A stretch of 64,000 bases of DNA. It comes from Silicimonas sp. (GTDB taxonomy: Bacteria; Pseudomonadota; Alphaproteobacteria; Rhodobacterales; Rhodobacteraceae). This document shows, one piece after another, positions 17,506-26,734 of this stretch. Positions within the stretch are counted from its first letter, which is position 1, and each line of letters starts with the position of its first letter. The position numbers and the translations under genes were made by a program. The notes beneath the pieces are model-generated. The model ran no database searches. It saw only the letters and a list, made by a program, of their open reading frames with translations, and was not told the origin of the DNA. The DNA is taken from NCBI GenBank assembly GCA_022820365.1, contig JAJEFO010000077.1, positions 1 to 64,000 of the forward strand, written 5' to 3'.

Positions 17506-17973
17506 ATGGCGGATTCACAGTTATGGCACACCCGGTTCATGGGATTGTGCGATCATGTCTCTGGATGGTCGGAAGATCCCCATTTCCAAGTCGGTTGCGT
17601 CATCGTCGACTCCAGGCACGTGGTCCTTTCGACGGGCTACAACGGGTTTCCGCGAGGCGTGCAAGGCAGCGACCCTCGTCGGTTCAACAGGGAGAGCGGC
17701 GAGAAGTTTTTCTGGTTCGAACATGCCGAGCGCAACGCAATTTACAATGCTGCAAGTGTCGGTGTTTCCTTGTCCAAAACCACACTGTACGTGAACCGCT
17801 TTCCGTGCGCGGACTGCAGCCGCGCAATCATCCAGGCCGGCATTGGCGCACTGGTGTGCCCGCCAATTCCGGATGCCGATGGCGCCCTGGACGACAGTTT
17901 CCGGGCTGGAGCGACGATGTTGGAGGAAGCGGGGTTGCCGGTAACGACCTTCTCGCCCGCAATTGACGAATAG
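17506..17973 (+). CDS. dCMP/cytidine deaminase-fold protein
   Basis: This 155-residue zinc deaminase of the dCMP-deaminase branch has the catalytic HAERNAIYNAA (zinc His and proton-shuttle Glu) and the second zinc motif PCADCSRAII. It also has GYNGFPRGV, found in dCMP-type enzymes. The first ATG (17506) gives MADSQLWHTRFM. It sits alone between the ferredoxin and xdhA, with about 200 nt on each side. In a purine-like pathway it might deaminate an exocyclic amine; it may equally be an ordinary pyrimidine enzyme. Substrate open. Confidence 0.85.
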   Translation: MADSQLWHTRFMGLCDHVSGWSEDPHFQVGCVIVDSRHVVLSTGYNGFPRGVQGSDPRRFNRESGEKFFWFEHAERNAIYNAASVGVSLSKTTLYVNRFPCADCSRAIIQAGIGALVCPPIPDADGALDDSFRAGATMLEEAGLPVTTFSPAIDE

Positions 17974-18208
17974 CAGGTCCCGCTCGGCAAACGTCGCCAT
18001 TCTGCACGACCCGCAAGGCAAGTCCGGCGCACCCAACCCTCTTCGTCCTTGAGCAACATCAGGTCAGCAAAAGACCAAATCAACTCTTGCAAAGCGGCAC
18101 GTTCACGGCTTTGCTTGGTGGCCGACAGGAAACCTCCGGCTTTACGCCGCATCGGGACGGAGGCGTGCGGGACCAACCGCAGGAACAGAAAGCGGCGTCG
18201 GACATGCG

Positions 18209-19597
18209 ATGCGCGAAATTGCGTTTCTCCTGAACGGGGAGCCGGTGGAGCTATGTGACGTCCCCGTGACTCGCACACTGCTTGACTGGCTTCGCGAAGA
18301 CCGCGGCCTGACCGGCACAAAGGAGGGCTGCAACGAAGGTGACTGCGGGGCCTGCACGGTCATGGTTTCCGACGGGAGCGGGACCCGAACCCTCAATTCC
18401 TGCATTCTGTTTCTGCCGCAGCTCCATGGCAAGGCCGTGCGCACCGTCGAGGGCGTTTCCGGACCGGACGGATCGCTCCATCCTGTCCAGCAAGCCATGG
18501 TCAGGCACCACGGGTCGCAATGCGGCTTCTGCACGCCGGGATTCGTCGTATCCATGGCCTGCGCGCACAAGAACGGAATGCACGACTTCGACGTCCAGCT
18601 CGCCGGCAACCTCTGCCGCTGCACCGGTTACGCTCCCATTGTGCGTGCTGCCGAGGATGCGGCATCGGAACCCGTCCCGGACTGGATCGCGGAAGACGGC
18701 ACGCTGCCTGCGGCCTTCGCGACGGCCTCCGACGGCGGCGTGTCCGGCATTGCACCGGAAAGCGCGGACGAACTGGCAGCCCTGTATGTCGCGCATCCCG
18801 ACGCCGTGCTCGTTGCCGGCGCCACCGATGTCGGACTCGCGGTCACCAAGGCCCTGCAGGAACCAGAGAGGTTCCTCTTTCTCGGCGGCATCCAGGATCT
18901 CAACGCCATCGATGTCGGCCCGAAGGCAGTCCGCATCGGAGCCATGGCCACGCTTTCAGAAATAGGTGATGCGATCGCAGACCTGCATCCAAGCCTTGGC
19001 GAACTGATCCGTCGCTTCGGCTCGGTGCAGGTTCGCAATGCCGCAACCATCGGAGGCAACATCGCCAATGGCTCACCCGTAGGAGATCTCCCTCCAGCAC
19101 TGATCGCGCTCGGCGCAAGGCTGCACCTCAGGCGCGGAAACGATCGCCGGGACTTGCCGCTTGAAGACTTCTTCCTCGACTACGGCGTGCAGGATCGTGC
19201 GCCCGGCGAATTCGTCGAGGCGGTGAGCTTCCCACGCCAGACTGACAGGTTGAGATGCTACAAGCTGTCCAAGCGGTTCGACCAGGACATTTCCGCCGTC
19301 TGCGGCTGTTTCAGCATCCGCGTCCGGAACGGAAGGGTGAACGAGGCGCGCGTCGCCTTTGGCGGCATGGCCGCCATCCCGACTCGCGCCCGGCACGTTG
19401 AGAACGCACTCTCCGGCCAGGAATGGAGCGAGACCGCCATACGAGCCGCACGAGACGCGTGGGGGCAGGACTTCACGCCGCTCACTGACCTGCGTGCGTC
19501 GACCGCCTACCGGCTCGATTCGGCCCGCAACATGCTCACGCGCGCCTTCCTGGACGACCAAGGCACCGACACGAATGTCCTGGAGGTCGCCCCATGA
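18209..19597 (+). CDS. xdhA: Xanthine dehydrogenase small subunit XdhA (2x2Fe-2S, FAD)
   Basis: This 462-residue subunit has two N-terminal [2Fe-2S] domains: CNEGDCGACTVMV for the plant-type cluster, then HGSQCGFCTPGFVVSM and NLCRCTGY for the helical one. The central FAD domain (about residues 190-360) has VLVAGATDVGLAV and NAATIGGNIANGSPVGD. The C-terminal CO_deh_flav_C part follows. Length and order match bacterial XdhA. It overlaps xdhB by 4 nt. It passes electrons from the molybdenum site to NAD. The family also contains related N-heterocycle hydroxylases, so xanthine is the default, not proven, substrate. Confidence 0.93.
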   Translation: MREIAFLLNGEPVELCDVPVTRTLLDWLREDRGLTGTKEGCNEGDCGACTVMVSDGSGTRTLNSCILFLPQLHGKAVRTVEGVSGPDGSLHPVQQAMVRHHGSQCGFCTPGFVVSMACAHKNGMHDFDVQLAGNLCRCTGYAPIVRAAEDAASEPVPDWIAEDGTLPAAFATASDGGVSGIAPESADELAALYVAHPDAVLVAGATDVGLAVTKALQEPERFLFLGGIQDLNAIDVGPKAVRIGAMATLSEIGDAIADLHPSLGELIRRFGSVQVRNAATIGGNIANGSPVGDLPPALIALGARLHLRRGNDRRDLPLEDFFLDYGVQDRAPGEFVEAVSFPRQTDRLRCYKLSKRFDQDISAVCGCFSIRVRNGRVNEARVAFGGMAAIPTRARHVENALSGQEWSETAIRAARDAWGQDFTPLTDLRASTAYRLDSARNMLTRAFLDDQGTDTNVLEVAP

Positions 19598-21927
19598 GCG
19601 TCGGCACTCCCCTGCCCCATGACGCGGCGATTCTGCATGTCACCGGCGCCGCGCATTACGTGGACGACGTCCCGGTGCCGGAAGGTACGCTCTCGCTCGC
19701 TTTCGGCATCAGTTCGATGGCGCATGGACGCATCACGGGCATGGAGCTTGGGGAGGTGCGCGCCGCAGCGGGAACGGTCGCGGTACTGACAGCGAGCGAC
19801 CTGCCGTTTGCCAACGACGTTTCGCCGTCCGTCCATGACGAACCGCTTCTCGCCGACGGCAAGGTCCACTACCTGGGGCAGCCGCTCTTTCTCGTAGCCG
19901 CCGACACGCACCTGGCGGCCCGCAAGGCCGCGCGGCTTGGCAAGATCGGCTACGAGGAACTGCCCGCAATTCTCTCAATAGACGACGCGCTCGCCGCGGG
20001 CAGTCGATTCGAGGAGGGGCCGCGCGTCTATCTCAAGGGTGACGTCGAGGCCGCGCTCGCCGCAGCCGAGCATGTCGTCGAGGGTTCGATCGAGATAGGC
20101 GCGCAGGAACACTTCTACCTTGAAGGACATGCCGCACTGGCGTTGCCGCAGGACAGCGGCGACATGATCGTGCATTGCTCCTCGCAGCACCCGAGCGAAA
20201 TCCAGCACAAGGTCGCAGACGCGCTTGGCGTGCCGATGCATGCCGTCCAGGTCGTGGTGCGGCGCATGGGGGGAGGCTTTGGCGGCAAGGAAAGCCAGGC
20301 CAATGCAGTCGCCGTCGCCTGCGCCGTCGCGGCACGTGCAACGGGACGTCCATGCAAGATGCGTTATGACCGCGACGATGACTTCATGATCACCGGCAAG
20401 CGCCACGACTTTCGCATTGACTACCTGGCAGGATTCGACGACAGCGGGCGACTGGCCGTCGTAGATTTCACGCAGTATTGCCGCTGCGGCTGGGCTCAGG
20501 ATCTCTCGCTGCCCGTTGCCGACCGCGCAATGCTGCATGCCGACAACGCCTATCGCCTGCCGACGGCGCGGATCACGTCGCATCGGCTCAAGACCAACAC
20601 CCAGTCAGCAACCGCATTCCGCGGATTCGGCGGCCCGCAGGGCATGGTCGGCATTGAGCGGGTGATTGATCATGTCGCCCACCAGCTCGGCATGGACCCG
20701 CTGGATGTTCGCCGGATCAACTTTTACGCCGCCGCCAACAAGGCCTCGTCAGGCAACGGGACGCCCGCCCGCAATCCTGCTGAAGGGACACCGCAGACCA
20801 CGCCCTATCACATGCCTGTCGAGGACTTCGTGCTGCACGACATGGTCGAGGAACTGGAGGAAACATCGGACTATCACGCACGCCGCGCCGCGATCGCAGA
20901 ATGGAATTCCGCGAATTCCGTGCTGAAGAAAGGCATCGCCCTGACACCTGTCAAGTTCGGCATCTCCTTCACGCTGACACATCTCAACCAGGCCGGTGCG
21001 CTCGTGCATGTCTATCATGACGGCTCGATTCACATGAATCACGGCGGCACGGAAATGGGTCAAGGACTGTTCCAGAAGGTGGCGCAGGTCGCGGCAAGCA
21101 GCTTTTGCGTACCGCTTGAATGCGTCAAGGTCACTGCCACCGATACGGGAAAGGTGCCAAACACGTCCGCCACGGCCGCCTCTTCCGGTTCGGACATCAA
21201 CGGCATGGCGGTAAAGGCGGCGTGCGACCAAATCCGCGAGCGCATGTCGGCACATCTGGCCGAGACGCGCCAGATCAAGCCGCAGGACGTGAATTTCCGC
21301 GCGGGACGGGTTCAGGCCGGCGCCGACGAAATGAGCTTCGCCGAAGCGGCAAGGGAGTGCTACGAAGGGCGCGTCAGCCTTTCAGCCACCGGGTTCTACC
21401 AGACTCCCCGGATCCAGTGGGACCGGATCAGGGGAAAGGGCCGGCCGTTCTACTACTTCGCCTATGGCGCGGCGGTGAGCGAGATCGTGCTCGACACGCT
21501 CACGGGCGAAAACCGCATTCTGCGCACCGACATCCTGCATGACGCCGGCTCTTCGTTGAACCCCGCGATCGATATCGGGCAGATCGAAGGGGGATACGTG
21601 CAGGGCGCAGGCTGGCTGACCATGGAGGAACTGGTCTGGGATTCGAACGGCCGCCTCCTTACGCATGCGCCCTCGACCTACAAGATTCCGGCCTGCTCCG
21701 ACAGACCTGACGTCTTCAACGTGTCGCTGTGGTCCAAGGGACGGAACGCCGCGGAGACGATCCATCGTTCCAAGGCAGTCGGCGAGCCACCGCTGATGCT
21801 GGGCATCTCGGCGCTCTTTGCGCTATCCGATGCGGTTGCATCTTGCGGTAGCGCCTATCCGGCACTCGGCGCACCGGCAACGCCTGAACGCCTCTTGAAC
21901 GCAGTGAACCGGGTGCGCACGCCATGA
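19594..21927 (+). CDS. xdhB: Xanthine dehydrogenase molybdopterin subunit XdhB
   Basis: This 777-residue molybdenum-binding subunit has the glycine-rich GGGFGGKESQ that contacts the cofactor, the active-site segment FRGFGGPQGM, the EMGQGLFQKVAQVA motif, and the catalytic Glu in KAVGEPPLMLG near the C-terminus. These match XdhB rather than the more divergent aldehyde or CO dehydrogenases. It overlaps both xdhA and xdhC by 4 nt. The reaction is hydroxylation of a purine-like ring carbon with water. It acts in the cytosol. Confidence 0.94.
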   Translation: MSVGTPLPHDAAILHVTGAAHYVDDVPVPEGTLSLAFGISSMAHGRITGMELGEVRAAAGTVAVLTASDLPFANDVSPSVHDEPLLADGKVHYLGQPLFLVAADTHLAARKAARLGKIGYEELPAILSIDDALAAGSRFEEGPRVYLKGDVEAALAAAEHVVEGSIEIGAQEHFYLEGHAALALPQDSGDMIVHCSSQHPSEIQHKVADALGVPMHAVQVVVRRMGGGFGGKESQANAVAVACAVAARATGRPCKMRYDRDDDFMITGKRHDFRIDYLAGFDDSGRLAVVDFTQYCRCGWAQDLSLPVADRAMLHADNAYRLPTARITSHRLKTNTQSATAFRGFGGPQGMVGIERVIDHVAHQLGMDPLDVRRINFYAAANKASSGNGTPARNPAEGTPQTTPYHMPVEDFVLHDMVEELEETSDYHARRAAIAEWNSANSVLKKGIALTPVKFGISFTLTHLNQAGALVHVYHDGSIHMNHGGTEMGQGLFQKVAQVAASSFCVPLECVKVTATDTGKVPNTSATAASSGSDINGMAVKAACDQIRERMSAHLAETRQIKPQDVNFRAGRVQAGADEMSFAEAARECYEGRVSLSATGFYQTPRIQWDRIRGKGRPFYYFAYGAAVSEIVLDTLTGENRILRTDILHDAGSSLNPAIDIGQIEGGYVQGAGWLTMEELVWDSNGRLLTHAPSTYKIPACSDRPDVFNVSLWSKGRNAAETIHRSKAVGEPPLMLGISALFALSDAVASCGSAYPALGAPATPERLLNAVNRVRTP

Positions 21928-22868
21928 GCATGGATGTGCAAGGTCTCGAGCGAGCAGTAGCGGAGCACGGCCGCGTTGCCCGTGTCGTCGTGGCGACCGT
22001 CGAGGGTTCGGCCCCACGCGAGCAGGGTGCCGCGATGCTGGTCTGGCCGGACGGCCAATCGGGCACGATCGGCGGCGGTGCCCTTGAATTCGAGGCGTTG
22101 GCCCATGCGCGGGCGGCCCTGGCAAAGGGCAAGGACTCGCTCGTCTCACGGCCCCTAGGGCCTGCGCTCGGCCAATGCTGCGGCGGTGCTGTCGTGCTGG
22201 CCACTGAAATATATGACAATGCGCGTCTTGCCGATTTGCCTGGTGACATCTACCTGCGCCGCGTCACGGGACAGGCGGACCGGCCGCTCGCTCTGCAGCT
22301 TGCAGCCGCCAGCAACCGCAACGCAGGGGCACCCCCCGAAATGCAATGCCAATCGGGATGGCTGATCGAGCCGGTCGCACCGCGCCTCCGACCGCTCTGG
22401 ATCTACGGGGCCGGCCATGTCGGTCGCGCGATCGTCGAAGTGATGGCGCCCCTTCCGGGCATTGCCATCACTTGGGTCGACACCGGGGCTGACCGGTTCC
22501 CAGACGAAATCCCTGACAGCGTCACGAAGCTCCTAGCTGCCAACCCGGCAACCGCCGTCCGCCACGCTCCCTGCGATGCCGAGCACCTGATACTGACCTA
22601 TTCCCATGCGCTCGACCTCGAAGTCTGCCACCAGCTGCTCGGCCACGGCTTCCGCGCGACCGGACTGATAGGCTCGGGAACCAAGTGGGCACGCTTCCGG
22701 TCACGGCTCAGGTCGCTCGGGCACTCGGACGCGCAGATCTCACGAATCAAGTGCCCGATCGGCGACCCGGCGCTGGGGAAGCATCCGCAGGCGGTCGCCG
22801 TTGGATTTGCCGCCGAATGGCTGTCCGAATCTTCGGCGGTGGAAACTGAAATGGAGGCCGAGGCATGA
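21924..22868 (+). CDS. xdhC: Xanthine dehydrogenase accessory protein XdhC
   Basis: XdhC binds and protects the molybdenum cofactor, helps its sulfuration, and inserts it into XdhB. The N-terminal part reads VVVATVEGSAPREQGAAMLV with SGTIGGGALEFEA. The C-terminal Rossmann part has IYGAGHVGRAIVE. Length (314 aa) is normal. It is coupled to xdhB by a 4-nt overlap. Its presence supports a true xanthine-dehydrogenase-type sulfurated enzyme. Confidence 0.93.
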   Translation: MSMDVQGLERAVAEHGRVARVVVATVEGSAPREQGAAMLVWPDGQSGTIGGGALEFEALAHARAALAKGKDSLVSRPLGPALGQCCGGAVVLATEIYDNARLADLPGDIYLRRVTGQADRPLALQLAAASNRNAGAPPEMQCQSGWLIEPVAPRLRPLWIYGAGHVGRAIVEVMAPLPGIAITWVDTGADRFPDEIPDSVTKLLAANPATAVRHAPCDAEHLILTYSHALDLEVCHQLLGHGFRATGLIGSGTKWARFRSRLRSLGHSDAQISRIKCPIGDPALGKHPQAVAVGFAAEWLSESSAVETEMEAEA

Positions 22869-23025
22869 TCGGGGCGGCGCCGGCCTGCCAGCGACTTCCC
22901 GGCGCTGCCATGCTCCGTTTCGGCGATTGGCGTATTTGCAACGAATTGCAGCGACAACTGCACGGATGCACGACTTGGCCATCACCGCCATGCACCAGTC
23001 GCGCTGCGATGTTCGAGCCTGCGTT

Positions 23026-24339
23026 GTGACGACCAAGACGCTGATACTGGGCCAGACGCTGACCTTTGTCGACGATCCCTTCAAGGTGCCGGTGGCGGAA
23101 GCCGCAATGCACGAGTCACGTGGAGGGGTGCTCGTCGAGGACGGGCTGATCGCGGCGACCGGGCCATCCGACGACCTTCAGCACGCCCATCCGGACGCGA
23201 CCGTCACTGACATGGGCTCACGACTGCTAACCGCCGGCTTCGTCGATTCCCATGCGCACTATCCCCAGACCGCGATCGTCGCGAGCTGGGGCAAGCGGCT
23301 TGTGGACTGGCTGAACACCTACACCTTTCCGGAGGAGGCACGCTTTTCCGACACAGACTACGCCCGCGAGACTGCGGAGCGCTATCTTGACCTGACGCTC
23401 ATGAACGGCACCACAACTGTCTGCTCCTTTTGCACGATCCACCCCGAAAGTGTCGACGCGTTCTTCGTCGAAGCCCGGAAACGCGGGCTCCGTGCCGTCG
23501 CCGGCAAGACATGCATGGACCAGAACGCACCTGAAGACCTGCGAGACACGGCCCAGTCAAGCCACGACGACAGCAAGCGGCTGATCGAGCGCTGGCACGG
23601 CGTGGATCGTCTCGGCTACGCGATAACGCCGCGCTTTTCGCCGACGTCAACGCCCGAACAGCTTGAAGCACTCGGTGCCCTATGGGCCGAGCATCCTGAA
23701 TGCCTGATGCAGACCCACCTCTCGGAACAGACCGACGAAGTCGCGTGGGCGCTCAGCCTCCATCCCGATGCCCGAGACTATCTCGACACCTACGAGATGC
23801 ACGGGCTGCTCGGAGAAGGCGCACTGTACGGCCACGCGATCCATCTGAACGAGGGAGAACGCGTCAGAATCGCGGAAGTCGGCGCTTCGGTCGTGCATTG
23901 CCCGACATCCAACACGTTCATTGGCTCGGGTCTCCTTGACCTCACCGGGCTTGCTGCAAGCGGCGTCCAGACCGCGCTCGCAACGGATACCGGCGGCGGG
24001 TCATCCTTTTCGATGCTGCGCACGATGGCGGCTGCCTACGAGATCGCACAACTCCGTGGCGCAGCGTTGCATCCGGCACAGCTCTACTGGCTGGCCACGG
24101 CGGGGTCCGCCCGGGCAATGCGCCTCGAAGAGAAGATCGGCAGGCTTGCACCTGGTCTCGAGGCCGACCTGATAGCCCTTGATCTCGCCTCGACACCGGC
24201 GATCGCTCAACGCGCCGACCGTGCGGAAGATATCTGGGAAGCGCTATTTCCGACGATCATGATGGGCGACGATCGAGCGGTCGCGCAAGTATGGGTCGCG
24301 GGGCACAACCAGTGGCGCGCCAGCGGAGGACGACAATGA
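23026..24339 (+). CDS. guaD: Guanine deaminase-like amidohydrolase
   Basis: This metal-dependent amidohydrolase has about 437 aa. By family it converts guanine to xanthine, which would feed the upstream XdhAB. Motifs in order: FVDSHAHYPQ (HxH metal pair followed by the Pro-Gln typical of guanine deaminase), CSFCTIH, QTHLSEQTDE, GHAIHLNEGE and ATDTGGGSSFSML (metal Asp). GTG 23026 is the best start, since members begin with the KTLILGQTLTF strand; ATG 22990 is an alternative. It overlaps the SDR gene by 4 nt. Pterin or other amino-heterocycle deaminases share this fold. Confidence 0.88.
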   Translation: MTTKTLILGQTLTFVDDPFKVPVAEAAMHESRGGVLVEDGLIAATGPSDDLQHAHPDATVTDMGSRLLTAGFVDSHAHYPQTAIVASWGKRLVDWLNTYTFPEEARFSDTDYARETAERYLDLTLMNGTTTVCSFCTIHPESVDAFFVEARKRGLRAVAGKTCMDQNAPEDLRDTAQSSHDDSKRLIERWHGVDRLGYAITPRFSPTSTPEQLEALGALWAEHPECLMQTHLSEQTDEVAWALSLHPDARDYLDTYEMHGLLGEGALYGHAIHLNEGERVRIAEVGASVVHCPTSNTFIGSGLLDLTGLAASGVQTALATDTGGGSSFSMLRTMAAAYEIAQLRGAALHPAQLYWLATAGSARAMRLEEKIGRLAPGLEADLIALDLASTPAIAQRADRAEDIWEALFPTIMMGDDRAVAQVWVAGHNQWRASGGRQ

Positions 24340-25082
24340 CCTCATTGAGCGACAGTGTAATCGTAACGGGGGCTGCTTCGGGAATTGGCCGCGCCTCTGC
24401 CCTGGTCTTTGCGAAGCTCGGTGCAGATGTATTTGGCGTAGACCGCAATGGCGAGGGTCTTGCGAGCCTGCCGGACAACATCACCAAGGTTGAAGCAGAC
24501 ATCACGCAATCATCCGAATGCCTGAAGGTTGTCGAGACCGCCTCGTCATGCGGACCGCTCAGAGGCGTATTCAATTGCGCCGGACAGGAACTGCACGGCA
24601 CGGTTGTAACCATGACAGAAGTTGATTTCGACGCGGTGATCGATGTCAATCTCAAGGCCATTTTCTTGATGTGCAAGCATGCAGTCCCGGCCATGGAAGC
24701 CGCAGGCGGCGGGTCGATCGTCAACATGTCCTCGATCCAGGCCCTGGCCACTCAACAGGATGTTGCCGCCTACGCAGCAAGCAAGGGAGCGGTAATTTCC
24801 ATGACCCGTGTCATGGCGCTGGACCATGGCCACAGGAACATTCGCGTGAACGCGATCTGCCCCGGCACGATCCAGACGCCGCTGGTTGAAGCGAATGCCA
24901 GGCACTTCCGTCCCGAAGCGCCGGAGGAACAGCTTGCTGACTGGGGCAGGCTGCACGCGCTGAACCGCGTTGGAAGGCCCGAGGAAGTCGCCCGGTTCGC
25001 AGCTTTCCTGCTGAGCGACGACGCTTCATTCATTACCGGTTCCTACCATCTTGTTGATGGCGGTCTGCTGGCCTCGTTCTGA
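24336..25082 (+). CDS. Short-chain dehydrogenase/reductase
   Basis: This classical SDR has about 248 aa. TGAASGIG binds the nucleotide, FNCAGQE is the NAG-type motif, IVNMSS holds the catalytic Ser region, and YAASKGA is the YxxxK. The C-terminus ends FITGSYHLVDGGLL. An Asp in FGVDRN after the second strand favours NAD(H) over NADP(H). Coupling to guaD implies a role in the same pathway, but purine breakdown needs no such step. That is a hint that the substrate is not simply guanine. Confidence 0.9.
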   Translation: MTSLSDSVIVTGAASGIGRASALVFAKLGADVFGVDRNGEGLASLPDNITKVEADITQSSECLKVVETASSCGPLRGVFNCAGQELHGTVVTMTEVDFDAVIDVNLKAIFLMCKHAVPAMEAAGGGSIVNMSSIQALATQQDVAAYAASKGAVISMTRVMALDHGHRNIRVNAICPGTIQTPLVEANARHFRPEAPEEQLADWGRLHALNRVGRPEEVARFAAFLLSDDASFITGSYHLVDGGLLASF

Positions 25083-25142
25083 TCTTGGACCGGGAACCCG
25101 GTCGACACCCGAGTTCACGGGCTCACAAGGAAGACGCAATCG

Positions 25143-25823
25143 ATGCCATCAGAAACAGTTTCCGCAAGCAACACACTTGATCTCGATGCCTTGGCCCGGG
25201 AGACCTATTCGGCCGTCTACTCCGACGTCTGCGACGCGATCGGCAAGCGCTTTCAGACATTGAAGCCCGGCGCACGCCACGTCGCCGGGCCGGATGGCGT
25301 ACTGATCGGACATGCGCGCACGGCAATCTCGATGCCGGTGACTGAAGTTCCGGAACGCCCCTATGGCGGAGAGATCGACTTCGTTGATTCGCTCGGCGAG
25401 GGCGATCTCGTGGTGCTCGACTGCTCGCGCGCACCGGCTGCAGCTTGGGGCGAACTGTTTTCTGCAGCCTCGGCTGGCAGGGGCGCACGCGGCGCACTGA
25501 TCGACGGACTGACCCGTGATGTCGCGAAAATCAACGAACTGGACCGGTTTCCGGTTTTCGCCCGCGGTGCCCGCCCGACCGATGCACTGGGGCGGGTCGC
25601 GATACGCGAATGGGATGTACCGGTCTGTGTCTACGGGCTGACAGTTTTCCCTGGTGACTTGGTGGTCTGTGACAGCGACGGCGTTACAATCGTGCCAAGA
25701 AAGCACATACCCGAAGTCGTCCCGCGCGCCCTCAAAAAGGCAAGCATTGAGTCGGAGGCACGCAATCTCCTGCTTGATGGCGGTTATCTTCGCGACGTCT
25801 GGGAGAATTACCGGGTGCTTTGA
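25143..25823 (+). CDS. RraA-like / HMG-type aldolase family protein
   Basis: This 226-residue protein belongs to the family that includes 4-hydroxy-4-methyl-2-oxoglutarate aldolase and the RraA RNase E inhibitors. The divalent-metal and substrate motif GARGALIDGLTRDV is complete, with the Arg-Asp pair typical of the catalytic aldolases. Another family stretch is DLVVCDSDGVTIVPRKH. It lies 60 nt after the SDR. Its context points to retro-aldol cleavage of a keto-acid or to decarboxylation late in a pathway rather than to RNA regulation. Confidence 0.85.
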   Translation: MPSETVSASNTLDLDALARETYSAVYSDVCDAIGKRFQTLKPGARHVAGPDGVLIGHARTAISMPVTEVPERPYGGEIDFVDSLGEGDLVVLDCSRAPAAAWGELFSAASAGRGARGALIDGLTRDVAKINELDRFPVFARGARPTDALGRVAIREWDVPVCVYGLTVFPGDLVVCDSDGVTIVPRKHIPEVVPRALKKASIESEARNLLLDGGYLRDVWENYRVL

Positions 25824-26095
25824 CTCCCTGAAACAATGCAACAGGTCATTCAGTCGCGAACTCTTGGGCGCGAGGGAGCGGTGCGCCACCAGTTTTGCTG
25901 ACCAGATCCATCCTGCAGTGCCGAACATCCGGGCCGACTCTGACTGCTCCCCGCCAAGGACGGGGCCATGCGGCGTGCTGGAAGAATCCGTGCTCAGAAC
26001 ATGCGAAATCGATCCGCAAGGTCGAGACATCCGAGCTTGCATTCTGCACCTTCGTCGCGGATTCTTCCCCCACTGCGAAATCGGGTGGCAACGCC

Positions 26096-26734
26096 ATGGA
26101 CATTCCAAGCGACGGTGAACTGACCGAACAGGGGCTGCGCCCGATGGGGCACGGTCGGATCCTCGTGCTCGGTTGCGGCGCCCTCGCCCGGGAAATCCTG
26201 GCCTTGACCCGAAAATTCGATCACATTGATCTCCTTTGCCTGCCAGCAATTTACCACAACCATCCTGAGAAGATCGTGCCTGCCGTGCGCAACGCCGTGG
26301 CCAAGTCGGCCGGCTATGATCGCATCTTTCTGGCCTACGCCGATTGCGGCACGGGCGGCGAACTCGCAAGGGCCGCCGAGGAACTCGGCATCGAGATGAT
26401 GGCCGGACCCCATTGCTTCGCCTTCTACCAAGGCACCGAGGATTTCCTCGACCGGGCAGACCAGGAATTCACGTCATTCTACCTCACGGACTTTCTGGTC
26501 CGGCAATTCGACGCGTTTGTCTGGAAACCCCTCGGCCTCGACCGGCATCCCGAGTTACGGGACAGCTATTTCGGGCATTACAGTACGCTCGTGTACCAGG
26601 CCCAGATCGACGACCCCGCGCTTGTCGAGAAGGCCCGAAATTGCGCCGAGCGACTGGGCCTGGACTTCGAGCATCGCGTCACAGGCTACGGAGACCTCGG
26701 GACAGCACTTGCTGCCCTCGCCGAAGAAGCGTGA
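26096..26734 (+). CDS. DUF1638 family protein
   Basis: This 212-residue protein begins at ATG 26096. Conserved blocks include ILVLGCGALAREILAL, the segment FLAYADCGTGGELARA, and AGPHCFAFYQGTEDF. The three Cys-bearing turns suggest a metal or cofactor site. To my knowledge, DUF1638 genes often sit beside corrinoid proteins and MttB-type methyltransferases, with no settled function. Here one is at the end of the cluster whose other end is the corrinoid gene at 9.1 kb, which supports a link to corrinoid methyl transfer. Biochemical role unknown. Confidence 0.8.
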   Translation: MDIPSDGELTEQGLRPMGHGRILVLGCGALAREILALTRKFDHIDLLCLPAIYHNHPEKIVPAVRNAVAKSAGYDRIFLAYADCGTGGELARAAEELGIEMMAGPHCFAFYQGTEDFLDRADQEFTSFYLTDFLVRQFDAFVWKPLGLDRHPELRDSYFGHYSTLVYQAQIDDPALVEKARNCAERLGLDFEHRVTGYGDLGTALAALAEEA

